From: Paenibacillus yonginensis
GTDB lineage: Bacteria; Bacillota; Bacilli; Paenibacillales; Paenibacillaceae
Assembly (NCBI RefSeq): GCF_001685395.1
Contig: NZ_CP014167.1
Coordinates: forward strand, 3,858,501-3,922,500
DNA length: 64,000 bases
Direction: 5' to 3'
Shown: piece by piece, positions 1 to 9,409 of the stretch
Numbering within the stretch: position 1 is the first letter of the stretch
How the letters are laid out: each line of letters opens with the position of its first letter
The notes under the pieces: generated by a model
Told to the model about the DNA's origin: nothing
The model's database searches: none
Seen by the model: the letters and a program-made list of their open reading frames with translations, nothing else
Position numbers and translations under genes: made by a program

Positions 1-1
1 C

Positions 2-1153
2 GGAATTGCTTCAATCTTTACGTCCTATCTTCAGATCTATTATATGTCCGCAGGACTGGACAAGCTCCAGATCGGAGAACTGCTGGCGGCCGGCCCCCTG
101 GTTTCGGTGGCAGCACATGCCTTCTGGAACTACTGCCGGAGCAGACAGCTCAGCACCAGGAACACGCTGATCCTGCTTCTCATCGGGATTCTCTTGTCAG
201 TTCAACTGCTGCTGTGGGTTGAAACCTATCGTTGGATTGTTTGGGGCAGCCTGATTTTATTTTTCTTCCTGTCCCCGTTATTGACCATGAATCATACCTT
301 TACACTTGAGAAATTGGGGGAATCCTCCCGCGAGCTTAAACAAAGTTATCCTGCAAGCCGTCTTTGGGCCTCTCTGGGCTGGGCTATTCTGCCCTTCTCC
401 TTAAGCTACACCCTTAACGACGGCATCTTTCACCGACTTCCGATTATCATTCTTGTAACGCTGTTTGCGGCCGCGGCCATCGTGTTCGGTTTATCTTTTC
501 CGTCCGTTAGGCAGCTGGACCCCACACCGCCTCTGACTGGCCGGCAAATTACCGGGGTGCTGTTGAACAAATATTTTATGGCCTTTCTGCTGCTGGGGAT
601 GCTGATCACGATCCCATTTGCCGTCAACCAGCTGTTTATGCCGCTGTTTATGACCGATTTGGGCGGCAGCGTTCTGGATGTGTCACTCGCGATTTTTGCG
701 GCAACTATCCTTGAAGCCGTTATCTTCTACGGTCTGGCCCGGTGGATCAAACGGCAGATGTCCAGATTGCTGCTGGTGCTGACCGCGGTCTCCTTGTTGT
801 CGACCCTGCGCTGGAATCTGATGGCCGGCGCTACACTGCCCGTTCACGTAATTCTGATCGGACTGCTGAACGCGGCCACTCTGGGGGGATTTTTCCTGGT
901 GGGTACCCGTCTGACCTCCCTGTTTCTGCCCAAGCCTTTCCGCTCTGCCGGACAAACGTTATGCGTCCTCTGCTGGAGCGGCATGTCAGCGGTCATAGCA
1001 GGACTGATGGGCGGCTGGCTGTTCCAGAACTTCGGCTCGGTGATCTTATATAAGACGCTGGTCTCGATGGCATTGTGCGGAACTATTGGATTAGGACTGC
1101 TTTGGGCCTATATCCACCGCAACGGCTACGCGCCAAGTAAATATTATTCCTGA
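2..1153 (+). CDS. MFS permease, 5'-truncated by the window edge
   Basis: The frame is open from base 2, so the gene starts upstream; the first ATG at 44 lies inside a membrane segment and is unlikely to be the start. The visible 383 codons encode at least ten hydrophobic helices in the pattern of the MFS_1-like / sugar-efflux (LacY/PucP-like) branch, with charged cytoplasmic loops such as KRQM and a GWLF-type segment near the end. This points to a proton-coupled transporter in the cytoplasmic membrane; the substrate cannot be read from sequence. It ends just before a strong terminator at 1163 and is convergent with the phosphodiesterase gene. Confidence 0.85.
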   Translation, partial: GIASIFTSYLQIYYMSAGLDKLQIGELLAAGPLVSVAAHAFWNYCRSRQLSTRNTLILLLIGILLSVQLLLWVETYRWIVWGSLILFFFLSPLLTMNHTFTLEKLGESSRELKQSYPASRLWASLGWAILPFSLSYTLNDGIFHRLPIIILVTLFAAAAIVFGLSFPSVRQLDPTPPLTGRQITGVLLNKYFMAFLLLGMLITIPFAVNQLFMPLFMTDLGGSVLDVSLAIFAATILEAVIFYGLARWIKRQMSRLLLVLTAVSLLSTLRWNLMAGATLPVHVILIGLLNAATLGGFFLVGTRLTSLFLPKPFRSAGQTLCVLCWSGMSAVIAGLMGGWLFQNFGSVILYKTLVSMALCGTIGLGLLWAYIHRNGYAPSKYYS

Positions 1154-1162
1154 TGCTTCTGA

Positions 1163-1190
1163 AGCCCGGCCGGTCGGCCGGGCTTTTTGT
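1163..1190 (+). terminator. Intrinsic terminator after the MFS gene
   Basis: A perfect 9-bp stem (AGCCCGGCC / GGCCGGGCT) with a GGTC loop is followed directly by a run of T. It lies 10 bases after the MFS stop codon. There is no A-run on its left side, so it should act mainly on the + strand. Confidence 0.9.
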
Positions 1191-1222
1191 TTATTGCGCA
1201 GCAGTCCCCCTTCCAAAGCCAG

Positions 1223-1732
1223 TCAGCTTTTATCCGCATAAAACACATGACGGGCCGAGATTTGACCCTGGTCGATCTCGAGCAGGCCAAAGGAATATTG
1301 CTTCTCCCGCCGCTTGTCCGTCGGAGAACCGGGATTGAACAGCAGCACCCCGTCTTCCTTCTGCAAATAAGGCTGATGGGAATGACCGAATAGAACGCAG
1401 GACACCGAGTCGCCCTCAAAAGCTTTGCGGGCCTTCTGCGGCGTTGCGAGCCTTGAAGAATAAGGCTCATGACCATGAACCAGCCCGATGCGCACGCCTT
1501 CAAAAGAAACAATCTTTTTCTCGCCAAAACGTTCTATGATTTCGTACCCGTCATTATTTCCGGCAATTCCGTCAACCGGGGCTAAAGCAGCCAGCTGGTC
1601 ATACACCTCCAGGCTTGTCCAATCACCCAAATGAAGAATATAATCGACCTCTTTAAACGCTTCTGTCAGCTTGTCCGGCAGCTTCACTTTCCCTCCCCGC
1701 AGATGAGTGTCCGATACAATGCCAATAATCAT
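1223..1732 (-). CDS. YsnB/YfcE-type metallophosphoesterase
   Basis: 169 aa, the usual length for this small calcineurin-like phosphodiesterase family (B. subtilis YsnB, E. coli YfcE). The metal ligands are all visible in order: D8 and H10 in SDTH, D37 in LGD, N60-D61 in GNND, H86/H88 in HGH and H117/H119 in GHSH. The family binds two metal ions (often Mn) and hydrolyses phosphodiesters; the physiological substrate is unknown. The ATG at 1732 has a strong site, AGGAGG, about 7 bases upstream. It appears to be a single cytoplasmic-enzyme gene. Confidence 0.92.
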   Translation of the reverse strand: MIIGIVSDTHLRGGKVKLPDKLTEAFKEVDYILHLGDWTSLEVYDQLAALAPVDGIAGNNDGYEIIERFGEKKIVSFEGVRIGLVHGHEPYSSRLATPQKARKAFEGDSVSCVLFGHSHQPYLQKEDGVLLFNPGSPTDKRREKQYSFGLLEIDQGQISARHVFYADKS

Positions 1733-1817
1733 CTTTATTCCTCCTCTCTTGATCTTTAAGGCTAACCATGAAATGGGCCCAGGCCTTTATCGGCGGCCTC
1801 AATACCTGTATATGACC

Positions 1818-1844
1818 AAAAAACGCGGGATATCAGTCCCGCGT
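1818..1844 (-). terminator. Intrinsic terminator after the 1902-2345 gene
   Basis: An 8-bp perfect stem (ACGCGGGA / TCCCGCGT) with a 6-base loop. On the - strand it is followed by six T, and it sits about 60 bases after the stop of the uncharacterised gene that ends at 1902. Confidence 0.85.
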
Positions 1845-1901
1845 TCCTTAGTCTGTCTGTGTTTGTGTATTATGCTCAAGTCCAAACGGCTTTTGTCCCG
1901 T

Positions 1902-2345
1902 TCAGGAACGATGGGCAATCCGGTATAAAGGCTGTCCCGAAGGTGCCGTCTGCCCGGTCCGCGTGATCTCCCAAGGCACCGTTACCAGTCGTCCCAGCTC
2001 CTGGACCGCCTCGTCTTGCAGTGGAACCTCCTCTGCGGATTGTCCGCCATCCTGATAGTCCTGGCCGATCACCAGCCCCCATTTCACCTCCAGCAGCGTT
2101 CTTACCCCGCCGATGGTTGCGAAATTAAAGCGGTAGCCTTCTTTCAATGCCGCCAGAAGCATATCCGGCTGGTTCGCGGCAAAGTCAATCCAGCCTTCCC
2201 AGGTTCCCCGTCCCTCGGGCAAAGCCGGCAATGCCGCCCAATTCTTCGTCTCCACGATCTCAATCAGCTCTTCGGCTGTCTTGCCAAGCGCTTTGGCCAT
2301 TTCGGTCTTGAGTCCAACCGGCTGCGGCAAGCGAATTTCCCGCAT
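1902..2345 (-). CDS. Conserved protein of unknown function
   Basis: 147 aa from the second of two close ATG codons (2345). I prefer it because the GGGGGA ribosome binding site is 6 bases upstream, while it touches the first ATG (2351). The protein is soluble, acidic and without a signal peptide. Its N-terminal third is helical and charged and the rest is Trp/Gly-rich (EGRGTWEGWIDFA). I do not recognise the family and assign no function. It lies 29 bases downstream of glnS on the same strand, so read-through from glnS is likely. Confidence 0.75.
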   Translation of the reverse strand: MREIRLPQPVGLKTEMAKALGKTAEELIEIVETKNWAALPALPEGRGTWEGWIDFAANQPDMLLAALKEGYRFNFATIGGVRTLLEVKWGLVIGQDYQDGGQSAEEVPLQDEAVQELGRLVTVPWEITRTGQTAPSGQPLYRIAHRS

Positions 2346-2374
2346 CTCCATTCCCCCGTTCTTCTGTCTGTCTC

Positions 2375-4069
2375 TTATTGTTTGGGAAGCTGAAACGAGC
2401 TCTTCAGCGATACAATCCGGTTGAATACCGGCGCCCCGGGCTTGGATACCTTCGGATCCACATTGAAATAGCCGTGACGGAAAAATTGGAATTTGTCATG
2501 CGGCTTCGCTTCCGCCAGCTGCGGCTCCACGAATCCTTTGACAATCTCCAGCGAATTCGGATTCACTTGATCGAGGAAGCTCTTCACTTCCACCTTCTCC
2601 GATTCTTCCGCTTCCCCTTCTTCTTCGTCATCCGCCGATGAAATCAGCGGCTCATACAGGCGAAATTCGGCCGGAACCGCGCTGGCGGCATCCACCCAGT
2701 GTATTGTGCCTTTCACTTTGCGGCCGGTAAAGCCGGTGCCGCTCTTCGTCTCCGGATCGTAGGTGCAGTGGATCTCCACGACATTCCCTTCAGCATCCTT
2801 GATGACTTCGTTGCATTTAATGAAATAAGCATGCTTCAAGCGGACTTCGTTGCTCGGGAACAAACGGAAATATTTGCTCGGAGGATTCTCCATGAAGTCT
2901 TCGCGCTCAATATAGATTTCGCGGGAGAACGGAATTTGGCGGCTGCCCATCTCCGGATTCTCGGAGTTGTTCTCGGCCTCCAGCATTTCCGACTGGCCCT
3001 CCGGATAGTTGGTGATGACCACCTTCAGCGGATCAAGCACGGCCATGGTGCGCGGAGCTTTCATTTTCAAATCCTCACGGATAAAATGCTCCAGCATCGC
3101 CAGATCCACCGTGCCTTGGGCTTTGGAAATTCCGGCCTCGAACACAAAGTTCTTGATCGCTTCCGGCGTGTAACCCCTGCGGCGCAGGCCCGAAATCGTC
3201 GGCATCCGCGGATCATCCCAGCCATCCACATAACCTTCGTCCACTAGTAGCTTCAGCTTCCGTTTGCTGGTGACCATTGTTTCAACGTTCAGGCGGCCAA
3301 ATTCATATTGATGAGGTTCGGCTTCCACTTCCGTCTCGGCAATGACCCAATCATAGAACGGACGTTGATCTTCAAACTCGATCGTACAAAGCGAGTGGGT
3401 TACGCCCTCGATAGCATCCTCCAGCGGATGGGCGTATGCATACATCGGATAGATGCACCAGGCATCGCCCGTATTATGATGTTTAGCGTGGGAAATCCGG
3501 TAAATAACCGGGTCCCGCAAGTTAATGTTAGGGGAAGCCATATCAATCTTGGCGCGCAGCACCTTCTCCCCGTTCTTGAACTCGCCAGCTCTCATGCGGG
3601 TGAACAGATCCAGATTCTCTTCAACCGAGCGGTCCCGGAACGGGCTGTTGGCGCCCGGCTCGGTCAGCGTACCGCGGGTTTCGCGGATTTGCTCGGCGGT
3701 TTGATCGTCCACATACGCTTTGCCCTTCTTGATCAGGAGCACAGCCCGGTTGTACATCTCTTCAAAATAGTCGGAGGCAAAATGCAGCTCCTCCCACTCA
3801 AAGCCCAGCCATTTGACATCCTCTTTAATGGAATTAACGTATTCCACGTCTTCTTTAGTCGGATTTGTATCATCAAAGCGGAGGTTCGTCCGTCCGCCGA
3901 ACTCGTCTGCAAGGGTGAAGTTCACCCAAATGGCCTTGGCATGTCCGATATGCAGGTAGCCGTTCGGCTCTGGCGGAAAACGGGTAATAACCTTGTTCAA
4001 TTTGCCGCTCTTCAGGTCTTCGGTAATGATGTTTTTAATAAAATTTGGAGGTGTTGTGCCGTGTGTCAC
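2375..4069 (-). CDS. glnS: Glutaminyl-tRNA synthetase
   Basis: Class I synthetase that charges tRNA-Gln directly. The HIGH signature is in [14 protein letters not shown] near residue 30, the KMSKS-type loop is VTSKRKL, and the C-terminal anticodon-binding beta-barrel region is full length. I place the start at the GTG at 4069 (564 aa, close to E. coli GlnRS), with AAAGG 9 bases upstream and the conserved [10 protein letters not shown] start region immediately after it. The frame stays open 31 codons further, to a GTG at 4162, but a good promoter (4107-4135) lies inside that extension, so it is probably untranslated leader. B. subtilis lacks this enzyme and uses GatCAB, so it is informative for taxonomy. 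Confidence 0.95.
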   Translation of the reverse strand: MTHGTTPPNFIKNIITEDLKSGKLNKVITRFPPEPNGYLHIGHAKAIWVNFTLADEFGGRTNLRFDDTNPTKEDVEYVNSIKEDVKWLGFEWEELHFASDYFEEMYNRAVLLIKKGKAYVDDQTAEQIRETRGTLTEPGANSPFRDRSVEENLDLFTRMRAGEFKNGEKVLRAKIDMASPNINLRDPVIYRISHAKHHNTGDAWCIYPMYAYAHPLEDAIEGVTHSLCTIEFEDQRPFYDWVIAETEVEAEPHQYEFGRLNVETMVTSKRKLKLLVDEGYVDGWDDPRMPTISGLRRRGYTPEAIKNFVFEAGISKAQGTVDLAMLEHFIREDLKMKAPRTMAVLDPLKVVITNYPEGQSEMLEAENNSENPEMGSRQIPFSREIYIEREDFMENPPSKYFRLFPSNEVRLKHAYFIKCNEVIKDAEGNVVEIHCTYDPETKSGTGFTGRKVKGTIHWVDAASAVPAEFRLYEPLISSADDEEEGEAEESEKVEVKSFLDQVNPNSLEIVKGFVEPQLAEAKPHDKFQFFRHGYFNVDPKVSKPGAPVFNRIVSLKSSFQLPKQ

Positions 4070-4106
4070 GCGAATCAACCTTTCTGTCCGAATAGGATCC
4101 GTTTCG

Positions 4107-4135
4107 TTTATATAAATATACCGATATCCGGGCAA
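4107..4135 (-). promoter_or_regulatory. Predicted sigma-A promoter of glnS
   Basis: On the - strand a TTGCCC -35 element (4130-4135) is 17 bases from a TATAAA -10 element (4107-4112). Transcription would begin near 4100, about 30 bases before the preferred GTG start of glnS. This placement argues against the longer reading frame. Confidence 0.6.
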
Positions 4136-4248
4136 GAGTTCAATGCCTTGGGCCTTTGACACAGGCCGCCCGGATGCCTTAGCATGGCATTAGCTTTATG
4201 TTGAAAATGACAATTCGAAATAGACTTAAGAAAGGGGTTATTCCCATT

Positions 4249-4509
4249 ATGCCCACCAAACCGGTCAAATTGCCCAAAGAACAGCGCGATCAGATGATCA
4301 GGCTCATTCAGCAGTTCTTCGAAGAGGAACGGGGCGAAACGCTGGGAGATCTGGCCGCAGACGGCGTGCTCGATTTCTTCATGACCCGCCTCAGCCCGTA
4401 TGTTTACAACCAGGCGCTGGCCGATTGCCGCAACCTGGTTGGACAGCGTATGGTTTCCCTGGAAGAAGATATTTATGCGCTGGAACAGAAAGTAAAACTG
4501 TCCCGCTAG
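4249..4509 (+). CDS. DUF2164 family small protein
   Basis: 86 aa from the ATG at 4249, preceded by AAAGGGG 11 bases upstream; the in-frame ATG at 4198 has no comparable site. The sequence matches the DUF2164 pattern: a helical start (QMIRLIQQFFEEE), then ETLGDLAADGVLDFF and PYVYNQALADCR, ending in a short coiled coil. The family is widespread in Firmicutes and Proteobacteria, is probably cytoplasmic, and has no established function. It is divergent from glnS and convergent with the SDR gene downstream. Confidence 0.85.
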   Translation: MPTKPVKLPKEQRDQMIRLIQQFFEEERGETLGDLAADGVLDFFMTRLSPYVYNQALADCRNLVGQRMVSLEEDIYALEQKVKLSR

Positions 4510-4534
4510 ACAATCCCCCGGCCAAAAGGCAATA

Positions 4535-4575
4535 GGCAGGATGGCAGTCTCTCTCCAGAGAGCTGCCGTCCTGCC
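4535..4575. terminator. Long hairpin between convergent genes
   Basis: A near-perfect inverted repeat pairs GGCAGGA, GGCAG and CTCTCT with AGAGAG, CTGCC and TCCTGCC. It lies between the stops of the DUF2164 and SDR genes. Neither side has a real T-run, so it may terminate poorly and may mainly protect 3' ends. Confidence 0.45.
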
Positions 4576-4603
4576 CCTATATCCATTTTGCGATAAACCC
4601 AAC

Positions 4604-5395
4604 TTAAACTGCGTTCATAGCCCCGCCGTCGATCACCTGAAGCGTACCGGTGATATAGGTATTGGCCCCGGAGAGCAGGAAGACAACCGCCTTTGCAAAT
4701 TCCTCGGGAGTTCCGAAACGCCCGAGCGGAATGCCTTGCATCTCCTGCCGGGCCGCTTCCTGGACCGATATGCCGTGCTGATCAGCCCGTTTTTGATTCA
4801 GCTGCATAATCCGGTCGGTTTCGATTTTCCCCGGGGCTGCCGTGTTGATAAGAATCCCGTAAGGCGCCAGCTCTTGCGATAATGTCTTGGTCATGCCCAG
4901 CACGCCCATGCGCATCGTATTGGACAGGATCAGCCCGGGAATCGGCTGTTTGACCGAGCTGGAGGCTATGTTGACGATCCGCCCGCCGTCCGTCTTCATC
5001 AGCGGCAGGACGCTGCGGATCATGCGGACATAACTGAGCAGGTTAAGCTGAAAAGCCTGGAGCCAGGCCTCATCCTCCAATTCCTCGAAAGAGGCCGGAG
5101 GAGGTCCGCCCGCATTATTGACCAGAATATCGATCCGGCCTCCGAACACCTCGGAAGTCCGCTCAATCAGATGTTCAATCTGCAATTGATCCGTCACATC
5201 CACCGTGGTGTATTCCACCTGCCCGCCGGCAGCAAGATCACGAAGCTCCTGCTGTACCCGGCGCAGCTTGTCTTCGCTTCGGCTGGCCAGCATGACATCC
5301 GCTCCCTCAAGCGCCAGTTCGCTGGCGATCGCCTTGCCCAGGCCCTGGCTGGAGCCTATGACAAGTGCTTTTTTTCCGCGTAAATCCAGATCCAT
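4604..5395 (-). CDS. SDR-family protein with altered active site
   Basis: 263 aa, a full-length classical SDR fold. The NAD(P)-binding motif is SSQGLGKA (GxxxGxG type) near residue 15, NNAG is present near residue 92, and the C-terminal FLLSGANTYITGTLQVIDGG is typical. The usual catalytic YxxxK is missing: after the SSS motif the expected Tyr and Lys positions read SNTMR. A branch of SDRs often annotated as FabG-like shares this LSNxxR pattern, so the change is probably old and functional rather than decay. Chemistry and substrate are unknown. It stands alone upstream of nothing obvious, in the same direction as the acetyltransferase gene. Confidence 0.9.
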   Translation of the reverse strand: MDLDLRGKKALVIGSSQGLGKAIASELALEGADVMLASRSEDKLRRVQQELRDLAAGGQVEYTTVDVTDQLQIEHLIERTSEVFGGRIDILVNNAGGPPPASFEELEDEAWLQAFQLNLLSYVRMIRSVLPLMKTDGGRIVNIASSSVKQPIPGLILSNTMRMGVLGMTKTLSQELAPYGILINTAAPGKIETDRIMQLNQKRADQHGISVQEAARQEMQGIPLGRFGTPEEFAKAVVFLLSGANTYITGTLQVIDGGAMNAV

Positions 5396-5437
5396 TCCAT
5401 CCCTCTCCCTTCCGTCTCGTCACGCATGAACTATCAC

Positions 5438-5923
5438 TCAAACCGGACACCACATCAAAATATCGTCCACATAACGCCCGTCCAGCCAGAACTCTTCAGG
5501 CAGCACGCCCTGAACACGGAAGCCGCAGCGTTCATAGAAGGCCTGGGCCGTCTGGTTCGTGCTCAGCACGCGCAGCGATAGCTTTCTCACACCGTCCGCT
5601 TTGGCCTGCTGCTTCATAGCCTCCATCAGCTTTCTTCCAATGCCTCTGTGCTGATAGTCTGGATGAATCGCAATATTTAATTCATAAACATGGCGGTTGC
5701 TCGCCAGACCCGTCGGATGATCGAAGCCAAGGTAACCAACCAGCTTAGGACCCAGACAGGCCACCAGTTGACGTCCCGGCGGACACTGCTGCAAAAACTG
5801 CTCTCTGGTCTTTCTAACCATAGGCCCGGGCGTAATATCCGGCGTCCATACAAGATCATCAATCTCCATCAAATCACCGGCATCACGAAGCTCGGATAAC
5901 CGGATTTCTATTGGCTCTGACAC
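5438..5923 (-). CDS. GNAT-family N-acetyltransferase
   Basis: 161 aa. The acetyl-CoA-binding motif A is clear (IHPDYQHRGIGRKLMEAM), followed by the VLSTNQTAQAFYERCGF motif typical of RimI/YjdJ-like members. It would transfer an acetyl group from acetyl-CoA to an amine of an unknown substrate. The start is GTG at 5923 with GGAGG 12 bases upstream. It lies 3 bases after the MFS stop, so it is translationally close to the transporter and probably shares its transcript. Confidence 0.88.
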   Translation of the reverse strand: MSEPIEIRLSELRDAGDLMEIDDLVWTPDITPGPMVRKTREQFLQQCPPGRQLVACLGPKLVGYLGFDHPTGLASNRHVYELNIAIHPDYQHRGIGRKLMEAMKQQAKADGVRKLSLRVLSTNQTAQAFYERCGFRVQGVLPEEFWLDGRYVDDILMWCPV

Positions 5924-5926
5924 GTT

Positions 5927-7165
5927 CTATTCGCCTCCAAAAGCATATTGATCCTCGAGCGCCTGCCTGTCCCGGTTGATCGAAGCATGGACCGCAAAAC
6001 CGGCGATCGTCAGCACCGCTATGACAACAGCCAGCCAGGCTACCGGCGTCAGTCCTCCCCAATCATACAAGACCCCCATTGCATAAGGACCGACAACCCT
6101 TCCCGCAAATCCCATGCCCCCTACGAGCCCCAGATAAAAAGGAGCCGTCTTCCCGGTATGCTCCGAGATAAACGCAGGGATCGCAGGCGAAATCAGCATT
6201 TCACCTATCGTTGCCAGCACCATGGCGAAAGCCATGGCCGAATAGCTGTGGAACGCCAAGATGCAAATATACGCCAGCAGGTAGAAAACCCCGCTCGCCA
6301 GCATCTGCCGCTGCGGCGTTTCGGCGCACAGACGCCGGATCCAGGAGACCAGCGGCTGCGCTGCAAAGATCAATACACCGTTTAAAGTCCACAAAATGCT
6401 GTACCGCCACTCCGGCATGCCCATGGTGATCGTATAAGGCGATACGCCATTGTTCCAGATGCTGTTGGCCAGCCACAGAAACAGCGAACCGACTCCCATA
6501 AACAAATAAACCCGGTAATCGGAAAGCAGCTCCAGCGGGCGGTGACCACTGGTCGATTTGCTGCGTCTTCCGACCTTGAGATCGCCCTGCTCCCGCTCGA
6601 CGCGGCTGAGATAAGCAAAGAAGAACAACGCGAATACCAGCGAGGTCGCCCCGTTAGCCATAAAGCTCAAATGATAAGAAATTCGCGCCAGCACGCCGCT
6701 TAACGCCGTGCCCAGCGCCACCCCGATATTGTTCGCCACGTAGACTACGTTGAACATCTCGGCCCTCTTCTGCGTAAATCTGAATCCGATAAAGGCCTGA
6801 ATGGCCGGCATGGACATCGCATTGGTAAAGCCGATGATCAGCATAAGCCCCATAAAGACATGCCAGTCTGCCGCCCCGTAAGGAAGGAACAGCAGGCCCG
6901 CCGCATTGAACACAAGCGACCCGACGATCAGCCGTTTCACGCCTACCCGGTGGTAAAGCGCACCCCCAAGGATTTGGCCTGCAATGCCGCCGATATTCTG
7001 CACCAGAATCACCAGACCGGCATCGGTCATGCTCCGGCCCATCTCCTTGAAGATAAACATCGTGATCAGCGGCCACATCAGCGAACCGCCGGCGGAATTG
7101 ATCAAGCTTGCCACCAGAAAGACTTTGACTTCCCGCGGATAATTCTGTAACCCTTTCATCTGCAT
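5927..7165 (-). CDS. MFS efflux-type transporter
   Basis: 412 aa with about 12 hydrophobic helices. The loop between helices 2 and 3 carries GGALYHRVGVKR, the usual MFS signature (GxLaDrxGrkr type). A large hydrophilic loop between helices 6 and 7 (RVEREQGDLKVGRRSK) separates the two halves. The family includes multidrug exporters; no substrate can be inferred. The ATG at 7165 follows AGGAG. The gene is followed within 3 bases by the acetyltransferase gene, a pair often seen in detoxification loci. Confidence 0.9.
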   Translation of the reverse strand: MQMKGLQNYPREVKVFLVASLINSAGGSLMWPLITMFIFKEMGRSMTDAGLVILVQNIGGIAGQILGGALYHRVGVKRLIVGSLVFNAAGLLFLPYGAADWHVFMGLMLIIGFTNAMSMPAIQAFIGFRFTQKRAEMFNVVYVANNIGVALGTALSGVLARISYHLSFMANGATSLVFALFFFAYLSRVEREQGDLKVGRRSKSTSGHRPLELLSDYRVYLFMGVGSLFLWLANSIWNNGVSPYTITMGMPEWRYSILWTLNGVLIFAAQPLVSWIRRLCAETPQRQMLASGVFYLLAYICILAFHSYSAMAFAMVLATIGEMLISPAIPAFISEHTGKTAPFYLGLVGGMGFAGRVVGPYAMGVLYDWGGLTPVAWLAVVIAVLTIAGFAVHASINRDRQALEDQYAFGGE

Positions 7166-7282
7166 AAAGCTCCTATATTCATGTTGTCATCGTCTTCTTC
7201 CATCTCAGATGCCAATGTCATCCAGCTTCCAGTATGGCGCAATTGATCGGCAGCGGCAAGCAAATAATCTTCCTGTCTCCAG

Positions 7283-9409
7283 CTATTCCTTCAACCGTTC
7301 AACCTCTACTGCCGTTGAGAAAAATGTTGCTCCGCCGCCCATGTCCGCCAGCCGGCCGGAGGTCAAGGCATTGACCCGCGTCTGCCTGCCGTCTTCGCCC
7401 CAACACAAGCCCTGGCTGACGACCGTTCCCGGCAGCATCCGCTCGGTCACAACCGCCGCGGCCTCCAATTGTCCGCGGTCATTCCGGACACTGACCCGGT
7501 CTCCATTCCGGATCGCTCGTGGAAGCGCATCTTCGGGGTGAATCTGCAGGACAGGCCCCTTCTCCAGCTTCGCCAGCTTCTCTACGTTAGCGAAAGTAGA
7601 GTTCAGGAAGCTGTGATTCGGCGGGCTGATAAACATCAGCGGGTAAAGCTCGCCGACGCCAGGCCGCCGGCGTCCATCATAACCTTCTGTCAGCGGAATA
7701 TAGGTAGGCAGAGGCGGCAGGCCGGCTTCCTCCATGCGCTGTGAATACAGCTCTATTTTCCCGGAGGGGGTGGTCAGCTGATCTAAATAATGGCGATGCT
7801 CAAACGGCTCCATGTTCAGCTTGACGAAACGCTTCTCCTTCAGCTTGTCCAGCGTTACGCCGTCCAAGTACGGATTCGCAGCATAATCCAGCGCCTGGCG
7901 GATCAGGTCCGCCTCAGAGTCCCGGAAATCCGGCTCATCAAACCCCATCGCTTCGGCCAGCAGCCTGAACAGCTCAAAATTGCTTTTGCTTTCCCCTTCA
8001 GCCGGGATGACCGGCTCCTGAAGCTGCATGTACAGATGCCAATAGGAGCCGTAGAGATCCGTATTCTCAAAGGTAGAGGTCGCCGGGAGCAAAATGTCCG
8101 CGTATTTAGCCGTATCGGTCAGGAAGAGATCATGAACAACGGTGAACAAATCCTCCCTCATCAATCCGGCCAGCACCCGCTCCGTATCCGGCGCTACAAC
8201 GGCCGGGTTCGCGCAGTAGACGAACAAGGAACGGATCTTGGGCTTCAGCTCAAGGAGAGCTTCGCCGATCCGGACCATGTTAACCGTGCGGGTCTGCGGA
8301 TCGGCTCTCAATCCTGGCTGCTCCAAGGCTTCCCCATTAATCGAGCCATAGGCCATATTCGATTTGAACGCCCCGCCGCCCTTTATCTTCCAGGCGCCGG
8401 TCAAAGCCGGCAGGCAGGCGATGGTGCGGACAGCCATCCCGCCGTTGTCATGATGCTGCAGCCCGTTCCCGATGTGGATGTAAGCCGGGGAGGTTTCGGC
8501 ATACAGCTGTGCCAGCTTGATGATGTCCTCTGCAGGCACACCCGTGATCTCAGCCACCAGCTCCGGCGTGTAAGTCTTAACCTGTTCGCGCAGCTGTTCA
8601 TGACCGACCGTATAAGCCGAGAGGAACACTTCATCCGTCCAGCCGCGTTCGAACAGCACATGCATCAAGCCAAGGGCAAGCGCAGCGTCTGTACCGGGGT
8701 GAACGGGAATGAACCAGTCGGCTCGTTCACCGGTTTTATTTTTGTGGACGTCAATCACAACCAGCTTGGCCCCCTGCTTGCGGGCTTTCTCAATCAGCAT
8801 GAACTTGTGCATCGAAGTGCTGACGATATTGCCGCCCCATACGATAAACAGCTTGGCTTTCGCCGCGTCCTCGGGAGGCACGCCGCCCCCGAAGCCCATC
8901 GTGTAATTCCAGCCGACCGTTCCGGCCGAATTGCAGATGCTGCGCTGAAGCCTGGAAGCCCCGAGCCGGTTAAAGAAACGGCGGTCCATGCCCTGTACGC
9001 TCAAATATCCCATATTCCCGTAGAAATTATAGGGCAAAATGGATTCCGGCCCATATTCCCGGCTCAAGTGGCGGTAACGGTCCGCAATTTCCTGAAGGGC
9101 TTCCTCCCAGGTAATCCGCTTGAATCGGCCTTCTCCCTTTCGGCCAACCCGCTTCATCGGGTACAAGATACGCTCTGAATGATAGATCCGTTCCGTCATA
9201 TTCCGAACCTTATTGCAGATGGCTCCCGCCGTAATCGGATGTTCGGGGTTGCCTTCGACTTTTACGATTCTGCCGCCACGCTTATGCACAAGCAAACCGC
9301 ACGTATCCGGGCAATCCAGCGGACATACGGCGGGAAACAGGCCGTCCGGCTGCTCCGCCATAGATAGGGAAGAACGGGTAAAGTCCTTATCCCCAGACTG
9401 TGTAGGCAT
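7283..9409 (-). CDS. YyaE-like molybdopterin oxidoreductase
   Basis: 708 aa, the size of the B. subtilis YyaE branch of the DMSO-reductase superfamily. An N-terminal [4Fe-4S] site is formed by C29, C33, C37 and C65. The bis-MGD-binding domains follow (WGGNIVSTSMHKF near residue 200, VIDVHKNKT) and a C-terminal molydopterin-binding domain ends with HPEDALPRAIRNGDRV. C159 in SICNSAG is a candidate Mo ligand. No Tat signal is visible, so the enzyme is probably cytoplasmic. The ATG at 9409 has a strong site, GGAGGAG, 8 bases upstream. A formate/nitrite channel gene lies just upstream on the same strand, which suggests but does not prove a small oxyanion or formate substrate. No fdhD or Mo-cofactor genes are in the window. 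Confidence 0.92.
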   Translation of the reverse strand: MPTQSGDKDFTRSSLSMAEQPDGLFPAVCPLDCPDTCGLLVHKRGGRIVKVEGNPEHPITAGAICNKVRNMTERIYHSERILYPMKRVGRKGEGRFKRITWEEALQEIADRYRHLSREYGPESILPYNFYGNMGYLSVQGMDRRFFNRLGASRLQRSICNSAGTVGWNYTMGFGGGVPPEDAAKAKLFIVWGGNIVSTSMHKFMLIEKARKQGAKLVVIDVHKNKTGERADWFIPVHPGTDAALALGLMHVLFERGWTDEVFLSAYTVGHEQLREQVKTYTPELVAEITGVPAEDIIKLAQLYAETSPAYIHIGNGLQHHDNGGMAVRTIACLPALTGAWKIKGGGAFKSNMAYGSINGEALEQPGLRADPQTRTVNMVRIGEALLELKPKIRSLFVYCANPAVVAPDTERVLAGLMREDLFTVVHDLFLTDTAKYADILLPATSTFENTDLYGSYWHLYMQLQEPVIPAEGESKSNFELFRLLAEAMGFDEPDFRDSEADLIRQALDYAANPYLDGVTLDKLKEKRFVKLNMEPFEHRHYLDQLTTPSGKIELYSQRMEEAGLPPLPTYIPLTEGYDGRRRPGVGELYPLMFISPPNHSFLNSTFANVEKLAKLEKGPVLQIHPEDALPRAIRNGDRVSVRNDRGQLEAAAVVTERMLPGTVVSQGLCWGEDGRQTRVNALTSGRLADMGGGATFFSTAVEVERLKE

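Noticed and set aside
4070-4200. T-box leader in front of glnS
   Set aside because: No T-box core sequence or terminator/antiterminator pair; the leader is short and has a plain promoter.
7790-9178. 462-codon + strand ORF opposite the molybdopterin oxidoreductase
   Set aside because: It is fully antisense to a gene with complete motifs, its product is His/Gln/Arg-rich without domains, and it has no start signal.
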